Shown: positions 1 to 8,991, numbered from the stretch's first letter. The stretch: DNA of 12,840 bases from JAYVIQ01 sp043770215 (GCA_043770215.1 JAYVIQ010000049.1:1-12840), one strand, 5' to 3'. Numbers and translations are program-made. Notes: a model not told the origin generated them from the sequence alone.

Positions 1-598
1 TAAAGAGAAACTAAATGATTTTGTTGCAACCAAAGCAACAATGAAAGTCTTTTTTAACGATGATGTAGGGATATTACTAAACAAAACATCACTAGGAAAA
101 GAAACTAAAATGATCATAAACAAAGATTACAGTAATCCAATCTTTTTACTTGATCGAATGCTTTTAGAAAACAATTCCTCTAAAAATGTTAGCGCTATTA
201 TAGAATTGAAAGATTTAGCCATAGGTTCTAATACAATAGAATTTAGCACATGGGATGTATATGGTATAGGTAGCACTAAAATAGTAGAGCTAAACACAGG
301 GTTTGCAGTAGATATATCTGTATTCCCAAATCCTGTAGCAGACAAACTAACTATAGAAATAAAAAACACAATCCTTGTACAAGACTATGAGGTAGAACTT
401 AATGTTTACAATGGCATAGGAAAACAAATTTCTCAAAAAAATATTTCTCTAAATCAGACTCAATTAAAAGAGAATATAACATTTACGGCAGATGAACTAA
501 ATTTATTTGAACAAGGGATATACTTTTACAACGTAAAGATACGTTATAAAGATTCAAACAATGTATTTAGTCTAGATGGTAAAATCACTAAAATATGA
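1..598 (+). CDS. C-terminal part of a PorU-like T9SS protein (5' end outside window)
   Basis: The frame is open from base 2 to the TGA at 596-598 with no stop, so the gene starts upstream; the ATG at 41 is internal. About 199 residues are visible. An Ig/FlgD-like segment ends in a Trp-Asp-Val motif (near 250-258), followed by a T9SS-type C-terminal sorting domain opening with FPNPVADKL (about 331-357) and closing with GIYFYNVKIRY (about 517-549). The downstream PorU has the same order of elements: KIWDV, then YPNPF, then GIYF...RYRDG. I therefore infer a PorU paralogue or a closely related surface protein. The visible part holds no catalytic region, so C25 peptidase identity is not shown; it could instead be another T9SS cargo. 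Its stop overlaps the porU start (ATGA), which implies translational coupling. Confidence 0.85.
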   Translation, partial: KEKLNDFVATKATMKVFFNDDVGILLNKTSLGKETKMIINKDYSNPIFLLDRMLLENNSSKNVSAIIELKDLAIGSNTIEFSTWDVYGIGSTKIVELNTGFAVDISVFPNPVADKLTIEIKNTILVQDYEVELNVYNGIGKQISQKNISLNQTQLKENITFTADELNLFEQGIYFYNVKIRYKDSNNVFSLDGKITKI

Positions 599-3500
599 AA
601 ACTAGGAACATATATTCCCTCATGTTATTTTTCATTTGCTCTGTTCTAACAGCCCAGAACTCTTTATTATCTACTGGAACTTGGGTAAAAATGGAAATTA
701 AGGAATCTGGCTTGTATAAAATACGTTTTGATCAATTAAAAACGCTAGGTTTTGTAGGTAAAAACCCAAAAAACATAAAAATTTATGGTTATGGAGAGGT
801 GTTACCTCAAAAAAACAGTGATTTTAGATATGATGACATGGTAGAAAACCAAATTGTATTTAAGGGAGAAGAAGACGGCATTATAAACGAAAGTGATTTT
901 ATTCTATTTTATGCTCAAGGACCTAATAAAATAGATTCTCTAGGTAAAAACTTGCAATTAATAAGCAATCCTTATACTTTGTCTTCTTTTTATTTCATTA
1001 GTTATTCTGAATCAGCTGGTAAAAGAGTAAATACTTTTCAGAATTCTACAAGCTACTCAAAAAGTTTTAATTACCTACCTTTCATTGCCTATCACGAAGA
1101 CAATGCAATAAATATCATAAAATCCGGTAGAGAATGGGTAGGAAACTCTTTTAAACTAAAATCTAATTATACATTTAGTTTCAATCTAGAAGATATAAAT
1201 ACAAATTTACCTGTTCTATATTCTACTAAATATGTTGGAGGTTCCTTTTCTTACCCAACTAGTTTTTCAACATCTATAAATAACATTAAAGTAAAAGATA
1301 CTGATGTAGGAACTATTCCAAACGGCTATGGGCTTAAAGCACAACAATCTATACATGCAGGAAGTACAATTCTTTCTAACGCAACACTAGCTATGAAGTG
1401 CTCATACGACAACAAATCTGATGGATCTGCAAATGCTTTCATAGACAAAATAGAAATAAATTACCTACGCTACCTAACGGGCAACAAAACTAGGGTATAT
1501 ACATTACCCACTTTTTATCAAGGAGCAGAATTAGAAATCACAAACACAAGTGCAAACACAAGCGTTTGGGATGTAACTAAAGTAACTGAAATAAAACAAT
1601 TAGCACTTGTAAATGGAAAAGTGAATGTTGATATTGGAACTGATGTTCTATTAATTGCAAACCAAAACGATGTCAAATCACCTATTTTCTTGGGCGTAGT
1701 TAGTAATCAAAACATACATGCATTAGATGTTCCAGAATTGCTTATAGTTACTCATGAAAATTTTAGAGCATCCGCAAATGCTTTTGCAGATTTTAAAAAT
1801 AAAGAACAAAAAATAAATACTAAAGTTGTAACAGTACAAGAAATATACAATGAATTCTCTTCTGGCAAACAAGACATTACTGCCATACGAGATTTTGCAA
1901 AATATCTCTACAAAAAAGATAATACATTCAAATACTTACTTTTGTTTGGAGATTGTTCCTATGATTATTTAAACAGATTATCTGCTAATACAAACTACGT
2001 TCCTGTTTATGAAAGCTACGAGTCTTACGATAATATAGACTCTTTTTCTAGTGATGATTATTTTGGCTTTTTTGATGATTATGAAGGAGAGTGGCCTGAA
2101 ACCTATCAAGAAAATAACCACTTTTTAGAAATAGGTATTGGTAGATTGCCCATAAAATCAAATGAAGAGGGGTATTCCATGCTCAACAAAGTAAAAAATT
2201 ATGTTTATTCTACAAATTCCAAAGGCAGTTGGAGAAATAAAGCCATGTTTGTAGCAGATGATGGTGACTATCAAACACATTCAATAGAATCTAATGACCT
2301 AAGTATACAATTAAATAACATTCAAAATGGAATTAATGAAACAAAAGTTTTTCTAGATGCTTTTGAACAAGTTTCTTCTTCTGGCGGACAAATAGCTCCC
2401 GTTGTAAATGACGCAATTAAAAGAAGATTAGACAATGGATTGTTGCTTGTAAATTATACTGGGCATGGTGGCGAAGAACAATGGGCTCAAGAACAAATTT
2501 TAACTATTGATGAAATAAACAAGCTTAATAATAAAAATAAATTACCTTTTTTTATCACGGCCACCTGCGAGTTTGGAAGGTATGATGATCCAACAATTGA
2601 AAGCGGGTCAGAAAGATTTCTTTTAAATAGCAATGGAGGAGCAATAGGTTTAATGACAACTACAAGAGCTGTTTTTGGAACAAAAAACTTTATCTTAAAT
2701 ACGGCATTTTATAACAATGTTTTCAAAAGAAATTCAGACTCATTATTTGATAGAATTGGAGATATCCATAAACGAACTAAAAATGAAAGTATATCTGGCA
2801 TAAACAACAGAAATTTTGCTTTGCTAGGTGACCCTAGCATAAAATTGGCTTATCCAGAATATAAAGTCATAGCTGATAGTGTAAACAATAAAATTATATC
2901 CCAAAAAGATACCCTGTCTGCCCTAGAAAAAATAAAAATAAAAGGACACATAAACAATCCAAAAGGAGTAAAAGATATAAATTTCAATGGCAAAGTATCC
3001 GTTTCCATTTATGATAAACAAAGTGAAGTTACCACATTAGGGGATGAAAAAGCTACTCCTTTCAATTACAAAGAAAGAAAAAGCATCATTTTTGAAGGAG
3101 AAGTAGATGTAAAACAAGGTGAATTTAAAGTAGAATTTGTTGTCCCAAAAGACATTTCTTACACATATGGCTTGGGCAAAATAAGTTTTTATGCTTTGAA
3201 CAATGCTGGTTTAGATGCTTCTGGATGCAGTGAGGATATCTACATAGGTGGAGGTTTAGATGGCTTTTCTGACAACTTGGGTCCAGAATTAGATCTATTT
3301 ATAAATGACACTACATTTATCTCTGGGTCTGTAGTAAGTAGCAATTGTATTTTTATAGCAAAAATTTTTGATGAAAATGGAGTAAATACAACCAACTCTG
3401 GCATTGGTCACGAAATGACACTAATAATAGATGATAATCCAGATTTGCTTTATATACTAAACGAATACTATAAAAGTGTAAACAGCACTTACAAAAATGG

Positions 3501-3921
3501 ACTTGTTTCTTTTCCTTTATTTAATTTATCTCCTGGTTATCATAAACTCACGTTTAAAATATGGGATGTAAACAACAACAGTTCAGAAGAAGATATATAC
3601 ATAAATGTAAGTGAGAGTGGAATGATTACAGCATATCCAAATCCATTCAACGAAAAAGTAAATTTCATTATAAACCAACCAAGAAAAGATGTAGGCGGAC
3701 AATTTGAAATGAAAATTTTAAACATTTTTGGCAATGAATTATATAATCAAATTGTTGATTTTGATGAATTTACATCCATTATAGACAATGTAAGCTGGGA
3801 TGGCAAAAAAAATAATGGAGAAAATATATCTCCAGGTATATACTTTTCAGTATCTGAGCTTCGTTATAGAGATGGTTTAGGAAATATTACAGAAAAAACT
3901 AAACTACTCCATCAAAAATAA
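595..3921 (+). CDS. porU: Type IX secretion system sortase PorU (C25 cysteine peptidase)
   Basis: PorU is the outer-surface sortase of the T9SS: it cleaves the C-terminal sorting domain of secreted cargo and joins the cargo to a surface anchor, acting with PorV. The 1108-residue length is usual for the family. A signal peptide covers residues 1-20 (SVLTA then Gln). The N-terminal domain has the typical Trp-Lys...Gly-Leu-Tyr-Lys-Ile segment. The C25 gingipain-like domain runs from about 383 (LLIVTHENF) to about 750 (LLGDPSIKL). The expected catalytic dyad is present: H624 in TGHGG and C658 in ATCEFG. An Ig-like region containing KIWDV follows, then a C-terminal domain beginning at YPNPF (1014-1018). 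The start ATG overlaps the stop of the preceding PorU-like gene. porV follows 39 bases downstream, a pairing common in Bacteroidota. PorU normally retains its own C-terminal domain (family knowledge). Confidence 0.95.
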   Translation: MKTRNIYSLMLFFICSVLTAQNSLLSTGTWVKMEIKESGLYKIRFDQLKTLGFVGKNPKNIKIYGYGEVLPQKNSDFRYDDMVENQIVFKGEEDGIINESDFILFYAQGPNKIDSLGKNLQLISNPYTLSSFYFISYSESAGKRVNTFQNSTSYSKSFNYLPFIAYHEDNAINIIKSGREWVGNSFKLKSNYTFSFNLEDINTNLPVLYSTKYVGGSFSYPTSFSTSINNIKVKDTDVGTIPNGYGLKAQQSIHAGSTILSNATLAMKCSYDNKSDGSANAFIDKIEINYLRYLTGNKTRVYTLPTFYQGAELEITNTSANTSVWDVTKVTEIKQLALVNGKVNVDIGTDVLLIANQNDVKSPIFLGVVSNQNIHALDVPELLIVTHENFRASANAFADFKNKEQKINTKVVTVQEIYNEFSSGKQDITAIRDFAKYLYKKDNTFKYLLLFGDCSYDYLNRLSANTNYVPVYESYESYDNIDSFSSDDYFGFFDDYEGEWPETYQENNHFLEIGIGRLPIKSNEEGYSMLNKVKNYVYSTNSKGSWRNKAMFVADDGDYQTHSIESNDLSIQLNNIQNGINETKVFLDAFEQVSSSGGQIAPVVNDAIKRRLDNGLLLVNYTGHGGEEQWAQEQILTIDEINKLNNKNKLPFFITATCEFGRYDDPTIESGSERFLLNSNGGAIGLMTTTRAVFGTKNFILNTAFYNNVFKRNSDSLFDRIGDIHKRTKNESISGINNRNFALLGDPSIKLAYPEYKVIADSVNNKIISQKDTLSALEKIKIKGHINNPKGVKDINFNGKVSVSIYDKQSEVTTLGDEKATPFNYKERKSIIFEGEVDVKQGEFKVEFVVPKDISYTYGLGKISFYALNNAGLDASGCSEDIYIGGGLDGFSDNLGPELDLFINDTTFISGSVVSSNCIFIAKIFDENGVNTTNSGIGHEMTLIIDDNPDLLYILNEYYKSVNSTYKNGLVSFPLFNLSPGYHKLTFKIWDVNNNSSEEDIYINVSESGMITAYPNPFNEKVNFIINQPRKDVGGQFEMKILNIFGNELYNQIVDFDEFTSIIDNVSWDGKKNNGENISPGIYFSVSELRYRDGLGNITEKTKLLHQK

Positions 3922-3931
3922 AAAATAATTA

Positions 3932-3939
3932 TATCTTTG
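3932..3939 (+). promoter_or_regulatory. Candidate -7 promoter box for porV
   Basis: TATCTTTG matches the Bacteroidota -7 consensus TAnnTTTG exactly. It sits 21 bases before the porV ATG, in the short porU-porV gap, so porV can probably be transcribed separately from porU. I see no clear TTG -33 element at the expected distance. Transcription would begin a few bases downstream and leave a short leader. Confidence 0.55.
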
Positions 3940-3960
3940 CTCAAGTAAGGGAACTAACGT

Positions 3961-5196
3961 ATGAAAAAAATAACTTTATTAGTATCAAGCACAATTTTAG
4001 TAACAAACTTGTTTGGACAACTAGCTACAGATACAGACGTAGAAGGGAAAACAGGCAGTAGATACATACAAACCGCAGTTCCTTTTATGACTATTGCACC
4101 AGATGCAAGGGCTGCATCTTTGGCAGATGCTGGAGTTGCAACTTCTGCAGATGCAAATTCAATGCATTGGAATGCTGCAAAACTAACCGAAATAAAAGAT
4201 GCTGATGGACAAGAAGCAGATTTTGGTTTAGGATTGACACACACACCCTGGCTTGCCAAACTTATAAATGATATGTCTCTAAATTACTTAACCGGATATA
4301 AAAGAATAAGTAAAACCGAAGTTATAGGGGCATCTTTGAACTACTTTAACCTAGGCGAAATGACTTTTAGAAACGGCCCAGGTGCTGAAGGAATAACTGG
4401 AACAAAAAAACCATATGAACTCACCTTTGGTGTAGCTTATGCACGCAAATTATCAACACCACTCAGCATTTCTTTAGGATTAAAACTGATTCACTCAAAT
4501 TTAGCAAGCGGCATTACATTATCTAATAATGATGTAGCCAAGGCGGGTAACTCTGTTGCAGCAGATTTGGGAGTATATTACAATAAAGATATCACAGTAG
4601 TAGGAGAAAAACTTAATTTGGCTCTTGGTTCAAGCATAAGCAATCTTGGCAACAAACTAACTTATACTACAAGAGAACAAGCATATTTTATCCCTACAAA
4701 CTTTAGATTAGGTACTGCCATTACAAAAGAAATAGATTTATACAATAAAATAACTTTAATTGTTGATTTTAATAAATTAATGGTACCTACACCTGCTGTG
4801 TATTCAGATTCTTTAGATAAAAACAATAATCCTGTCTTAATTGATGGAAAAGAAGCAAAAGACAAGGGTTTAATTTCTGGAGTTTTAGGTTCTTTTGCAG
4901 ATGCACCGGGTGGTTTTAAAGAAGAAATGCAAGAGTTTACCACTTCCATAGCTGTAGAATATTGGTATACTGGAGCATTTTCTGCAAGAGCTGGCTATTT
5001 CAACGAGTCTGAAGTAAAAGGAAACCGTAAGTTTTTTACATTAGGTGCAGGTGTGCGTTACCAACAATTTGGTTTTGATTTTGCCTACCTAATCCCTATA
5101 AAACAAAATAATCCTTTAGCAGATACTATCAGAATTTCATTACTAATGAATTTGAAGTCTAAAAACTCAAAAGAAGCACCATCCGTAAGCGAATAA
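3961..5196 (+). CDS. porV: Type IX secretion system outer membrane protein PorV
   Basis: PorV (LptO) is a FadL-like outer membrane beta-barrel of the T9SS. It receives cargo from the SprA translocon by its C-terminal domain and shuttles it to the PorU attachment complex. The 411-residue protein has a signal peptide (residues 1-19, ending LFG before Gln). It carries the strongly conserved N-terminal PorV block around residues 41-65 (PFMTIAPDAR, then ASLADAGVATSADANSMHWN). The remainder is a run of alternating amphipathic strands typical of a porin, ending with a strand near LLMNLKSK. The ATG at 3961 is preceded by AAGTAAGGGAAC, a weak purine-rich stretch, and by a TATCTTTG promoter box. The stop is one base from the start of the next gene, so that gene is probably co-translated. 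Order porU-porV supports the call. Confidence 0.95.
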   Translation: MKKITLLVSSTILVTNLFGQLATDTDVEGKTGSRYIQTAVPFMTIAPDARAASLADAGVATSADANSMHWNAAKLTEIKDADGQEADFGLGLTHTPWLAKLINDMSLNYLTGYKRISKTEVIGASLNYFNLGEMTFRNGPGAEGITGTKKPYELTFGVAYARKLSTPLSISLGLKLIHSNLASGITLSNNDVAKAGNSVAADLGVYYNKDITVVGEKLNLALGSSISNLGNKLTYTTREQAYFIPTNFRLGTAITKEIDLYNKITLIVDFNKLMVPTPAVYSDSLDKNNNPVLIDGKEAKDKGLISGVLGSFADAPGGFKEEMQEFTTSIAVEYWYTGAFSARAGYFNESEVKGNRKFFTLGAGVRYQQFGFDFAYLIPIKQNNPLADTIRISLLMNLKSKNSKEAPSVSE

Positions 5197-5197
5197 T

Positions 5198-6469
5198 ATG
5201 CATTTAAAAACACTTGATAGAAGTGTAGTACCTTCTTTTGTAGTACCAAATAGTTTCGAATTTCAAAAAGTAAACTCATTTACATTTTCTAATGGCATAC
5301 ATGTACATGCTCTAGAGGCAGGGAATCAACCAATCATAAAATTAGAATTGAGCTTTGTAGCTGGAACCTGCCAAGACAACGGTAGTTTTGAAAGCTATTT
5401 TACAGCAAAACTCCTTGATCAAGGAACCACAAAAAAAAACAATGAGCAAATAGCAGAGTTTGTAGCCTTTAGAGGGGCTCATCTTGAGTTTATATCTGGA
5501 AATGAAAAAATTATTGTTGTAATATATTCACTCAAAAAACATTTAAAATCAGTTTGCGAGTTGGTTTTTGAAGTGCTAAATGACAGTCAATTCAATCAAA
5601 ACAACTTAGACAGAGTAAAAAAAATTGAATTCCAAGGTTTAGAAATTAAGGAAACTAAAACTTCTCATATTGCAAGTAGAAAATTTATTTCTACCCTGTT
5701 TCCAAATCATTATTATGGCAAAAGTCTACACTCTTCATTTATTGAACCAATAGAATTAGAGAACTTAAAGCAATTTTACCTTAGGTATTTAGTAGGTGCA
5801 AAATTTGATCTATTTGTTTCTGGGGCAGCAGATGATGAAAGCCTAAAGTGTATAGAACTAATTTTTGGACAACACTCTGTTTTTTCTAAAGAAAATGACT
5901 CTAAAACAATTTTAAAATCTAACTTAGGAATTGAAAAAATAACCAAGAAAGGTGCTTTACAAGCCTCTATACGCTACGGATTTCAGACCATAAACAAGCT
6001 GCATGTAGACTATCCTTTATTGTCTATTACAAATGAAATTTTTGGTGGCTACTTTGGTTCTAAACTAATGACAAACATTAGAGAAGAAAAAGGATACACC
6101 TACGGAATAGGTTCTCATATCTCTCAATTGAAGCATGCATCTTATTTTCAAATTGCTACAGATGTAAAAGCAGAAAATGCAGATGATACGCTTAAAGAAA
6201 TTAATCTTGAGATAGATAAAATGTGTCAAGAAAAAATAACAATAGAGGAGCTAACAAAAGTAAGGAATTATATTGTCGGTAATTTTGCAAACTCACTAAA
6301 TACACCCTTTGAACTCATGGATAAGTTTAGAGCAGTTCATTTAGTTGGCCTTGACTACTCTTTTTACAATACATATTTCGAGACTTTAAAATCAATAACT
6401 CCTGAAGACATTCAGAATGCTAGCCAAAAATATTTAACAGAAACACCAGCAATAGTGATCTGCGGATAG
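5198..6469 (+). CDS. M16 (insulinase/pitrilysin) family protein lacking the zinc motif
   Basis: The 423-residue protein has the two-lobed M16 fold signature. The N-lobe reads FSNGIHVHALEAGNQP, then KLLDQGT and FRGAHLEF. The C-lobe reads FGGYFGSKLMTNIREEKGYTYG and ends with the usual helix. In active M16 enzymes HxxEH precedes the Gly-Thr by five residues. Here the equivalent residues 67-71 are YFTAK, so both zinc-binding His and the catalytic Glu are gone. The Arg/Tyr substrate-binding pair of the C-lobe is kept (R295, Y302). This is the pattern of the inactive partner of M16B heterodimers (family knowledge). No active partner lies downstream; one could be elsewhere. No signal peptide is visible, so it is probably cytoplasmic. 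It starts one base after porV, indicating an operon with T9SS genes; a T9SS-related role is only inference. Confidence 0.9.
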   Translation: MHLKTLDRSVVPSFVVPNSFEFQKVNSFTFSNGIHVHALEAGNQPIIKLELSFVAGTCQDNGSFESYFTAKLLDQGTTKKNNEQIAEFVAFRGAHLEFISGNEKIIVVIYSLKKHLKSVCELVFEVLNDSQFNQNNLDRVKKIEFQGLEIKETKTSHIASRKFISTLFPNHYYGKSLHSSFIEPIELENLKQFYLRYLVGAKFDLFVSGAADDESLKCIELIFGQHSVFSKENDSKTILKSNLGIEKITKKGALQASIRYGFQTINKLHVDYPLLSITNEIFGGYFGSKLMTNIREEKGYTYGIGSHISQLKHASYFQIATDVKAENADDTLKEINLEIDKMCQEKITIEELTKVRNYIVGNFANSLNTPFELMDKFRAVHLVGLDYSFYNTYFETLKSITPEDIQNASQKYLTETPAIVICG

Positions 6470-6505
6470 CTGTATTCTTATTTCTAATAATGCTTAAGGA
6501 TTTGG

Positions 6506-7039
6506 CTATTTTGCTTTATTTTTTAATTGCATCTCAACCCAAAACTGATCTTTAGTGAATTGCTCAAAAACGTTGTTTTTATCAAATTGAACATTTTTTT
6601 CTTGAGCATAATTTGCCATTTCTACATGAACTCTTTGCGACGAAGCTGTGGCTTTTTGATATCCTAAAACCACATTTTTCAAAGTTATTTTCTGATTTAT
6701 AAAATCTTTGGAAAGAAGCTCTTGCCCTAAAGTTGACTCAACCCCCATAAATACTTTAAATGTCTCATGATTTTCTTTTGTAGGATTAATAGCATAAAAG
6801 ACAGAAATTTTTTCTTGTCCTATTTTTTCAATGAATTGCTCTTGCAAAGCAAAAAAAGCGTTCTCATCAGAAGTTTTTAAAAAGCTACCTTCTATCCATT
6901 TCCCTTGTAAAATATGTACGGCTGAATCTTTTTTAGAAATAGCAACTTCATTAAATCCTCCATTGAAATACATATTTGTATAAAAGCAAAGAGAAAGCAC
7001 TATTACAACAGAAAGGAGAATGATACTGACTTTTTTCAT
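6506..7039 (-). CDS. Small membrane-anchored protein, possibly GyrI-like
   Basis: The 177-residue protein is not recognised with certainty. It has one N-terminal hydrophobic segment (residues about 5-22) and a soluble domain of about 140 residues. Cys18 follows Leu, so this is not a proper lipobox, and I read the segment as a membrane anchor or uncleaved signal. The soluble part (WIEGSFLK, then ISVFYAINPTKE and FKVFMGVES, then a conserved-looking C-terminal half) loosely recalls GyrI/AraC effector-binding domains, but this is a weak impression from pattern only. Its ATG overlaps the stop of the upstream ABC exporter gene (ATGA), so the two are co-translated and probably work together. It converges with the M16 gene, 36 bases apart, and I see no clear terminator between them. 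Confidence 0.85.
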   Translation of the reverse strand: MKKVSIILLSVVIVLSLCFYTNMYFNGGFNEVAISKKDSAVHILQGKWIEGSFLKTSDENAFFALQEQFIEKIGQEKISVFYAINPTKENHETFKVFMGVESTLGQELLSKDFINQKITLKNVVLGYQKATASSQRVHVEMANYAQEKNVQFDKNNVFEQFTKDQFWVEMQLKNKAK

Positions 7040-8811
7040 TGTTCTTGGGGTTTGTATTGTATATTGTATAAATCAAAATAAGCACCTCTTTTTTCTATAA
7101 GGGCTTTATGTGTACCTTGCTCCAAAATTGCACCTTTGTCTAGTACTATTATTTTACTGGCTTGCTGGATAGTAGATAAGCGATGTGCAATCACTAAAGA
7201 TGTTCTTCCAAACATTAATTTTTCTATAGCTACTTGTATCAATTGTTCTGTTTCTGAATCTATAGATGATGTAGCCTCATCCAATACTAATATTTTAGGG
7301 TTATACACCATAACACGTATGAAAGAAATCAATTGCCTTTGTCCCATAGACAAACTAGCTCCTCGTTCTTGCACCTGATAATCTAAGTGCCCTGGTAATT
7401 TTAGCAAAAACTCCTCTGCTCCTACGCTTCTGGCAGCTTCCCAAATTTGATTTTCCGTAATGGTCTCATCTCCTAAAGTGATGTTGTACCTTACAGTGTT
7501 AGAAAAAAGAAATACCTCTTGAAGTACTACCCCTATATTTCTCCTTAAAGAGCTTAACTGATACTCTCCTATTTTTTGATTGTCTATAAGAATCTCACCC
7601 TTATTTATTTCATAAAACCGATTTAGAAGGCTTATAATAGATGACTTTCCTGCACCAGTGGCACCAACAAAGGCTATAGTATCTCCTTTGCTCACACTAA
7701 AGCTTAACGATTTTAGCACATACTCATCTAAATTATAAGCAAACCAAACATCTTTAAAAACAACATCCCCTTCTAAACAATCTGCTTTTAAGTTGCCTTC
7801 GGTCATTATTTTTTCTGTACTGTCTAGTAATAAAAGTATACGCTGAGTGCTAATGAGGCCCATTTGTATTGTATTAAACCTGTCAGCTATCATGCGCAAG
7901 GGTCTAAAAAACATATTTATAAGCATAATAAAGGCAATTAAATCTTCTGGTCCATTTGCCCATCCCATAAATACACCCTTTGCTCCTATCCAAACTAATA
8001 TACCTATACCCAAAGCACCAATGACCTCTACTACAGGAAAGTAAATAGAATAATATTTAACAGATTTTAAATGCGCTGTTTTATGCTCTTGATTTATGTC
8101 AAAAAACTTTTGGTATTCACGGCTTTCTGTATTAAAAATTTGAACAATAGACATACCCGTAATTCTTTCTTGAACAAAAGTGTTTAAATTTGCTACCGCT
8201 GCTCTTACTTCGCTAAATGAACTTTTAATTTTTTCTTTAAAAACATAGGTAGAAATCAACATAAATGGAAACATAGATAGGCCAATAAGCGCTAACCTCC
8301 AATTCATCCAAAACATCACTATTACAATAAAAATTAGTTGCAATATTTCAGATAAAATTTGGGCTAACCCTTGGCTAAAAACTTCTGATAAACTTTCTAC
8401 ATCTGAAATGTTTCGAGTTACAAGTCTGCCAATAGGTGTTTTATCAAAAAAAGACAATGATAATTTAGAAATATGTTTGTAAAGCTCTACTCTTATGTCC
8501 TTAATTACGTGCTGCCCAATCCAACCAGCCAAATACGTATTTATATATTGAATAATTCCTTGTACAAGTAACACACCCAACATAATGCAAAGCATAATCA
8601 TTAGTAAAGGATAATCTTTGTTTGCAATAGGGTTTTTTATGGTTTCTCTTATGAGTAACGGAATGATGCTTGGGATTATTCCAGAACTTAAAGAAACAAA
8701 CAAAAGCAGAAAAAATTGCTTTTTATATGGTTTTATGAATTTTATCAGTCTTTTTAATACGATAAAATCAAATTTATTGCCTTCTGATTGTATTGCTTTT
8801 TCTTTTTTCAA
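7036..8811 (-). CDS. ABC exporter half-transporter (MsbA/ABCB type), TTG start
   Basis: The 591-residue protein is a fused membrane plus ATPase half-transporter that should work as a homodimer exporting a hydrophobic substrate. It has six predicted membrane segments in residues about 33-310. The ATPase domain shows A-loop Y369, Walker A GATGAGKSS at 383-391, Q-loop Q431, signature LSMGQ at 487-491, Walker B ILVLDE at 507-512 and H-loop H543, so all catalytic elements are intact. The substrate is unknown; a lipid or lipid-like molecule is only a family-based guess. The reading frame has no ATG upstream before its stop (8836-8838) and none downstream until residue 71, inside the membrane domain. 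TTG at 8811 is the best start and gives the usual family N-terminus. It lies downstream of truA and is coupled to the small membrane gene after it. Confidence 0.93.
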   Translation of the reverse strand: MKKEKAIQSEGNKFDFIVLKRLIKFIKPYKKQFFLLLFVSLSSGIIPSIIPLLIRETIKNPIANKDYPLLMIMLCIMLGVLLVQGIIQYINTYLAGWIGQHVIKDIRVELYKHISKLSLSFFDKTPIGRLVTRNISDVESLSEVFSQGLAQILSEILQLIFIVIVMFWMNWRLALIGLSMFPFMLISTYVFKEKIKSSFSEVRAAVANLNTFVQERITGMSIVQIFNTESREYQKFFDINQEHKTAHLKSVKYYSIYFPVVEVIGALGIGILVWIGAKGVFMGWANGPEDLIAFIMLINMFFRPLRMIADRFNTIQMGLISTQRILLLLDSTEKIMTEGNLKADCLEGDVVFKDVWFAYNLDEYVLKSLSFSVSKGDTIAFVGATGAGKSSIISLLNRFYEINKGEILIDNQKIGEYQLSSLRRNIGVVLQEVFLFSNTVRYNITLGDETITENQIWEAARSVGAEEFLLKLPGHLDYQVQERGASLSMGQRQLISFIRVMVYNPKILVLDEATSSIDSETEQLIQVAIEKLMFGRTSLVIAHRLSTIQQASKIIVLDKGAILEQGTHKALIEKRGAYFDLYNIQYKPQEQ

Positions 8812-8853
8812 ATGGAATTGTACTGTATTGTTTTTTTAGTAACTAATTGAAAA

Positions 8854-8871
8854 CAAATATACGCAAAGATA
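8854..8871 (-). promoter_or_regulatory. Two candidate -7 boxes upstream of the ABC exporter gene
   Basis: On the minus strand, TATCTTTG (8864-8871) and TATATTTG (8854-8861) stand two bases apart. Both fit the Bacteroidota TAnnTTTG -7 consensus. They lie about 43-60 bases before the TTG start of the exporter gene, in the 180-base gap after truA, and so would give it a promoter of its own. No TTG -33 element is at the ideal distance, so I hold this at moderate confidence. The rest of the gap (8812-8991) is AT-rich, with nothing else I can recognise. Confidence 0.45.
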
Positions 8872-8991
8872 TTTCTGCCTTTACATTTTATTTACGTTAG
8901 AATCCTACAAACACAAAAGCAATCTGCACTCATTATTTTTAATAAAATTCTAATTCGCTTAAAATTATTTATTGTTAGATATGTTTATAAT

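Noticed and set aside
7055..7063. Possible lipoprotein signal in the small membrane protein (Cys near residue 18)
   Set aside because: The residue before Cys is Leu; a lipobox needs Gly, Ala or Ser there, so lipidation is not supported.
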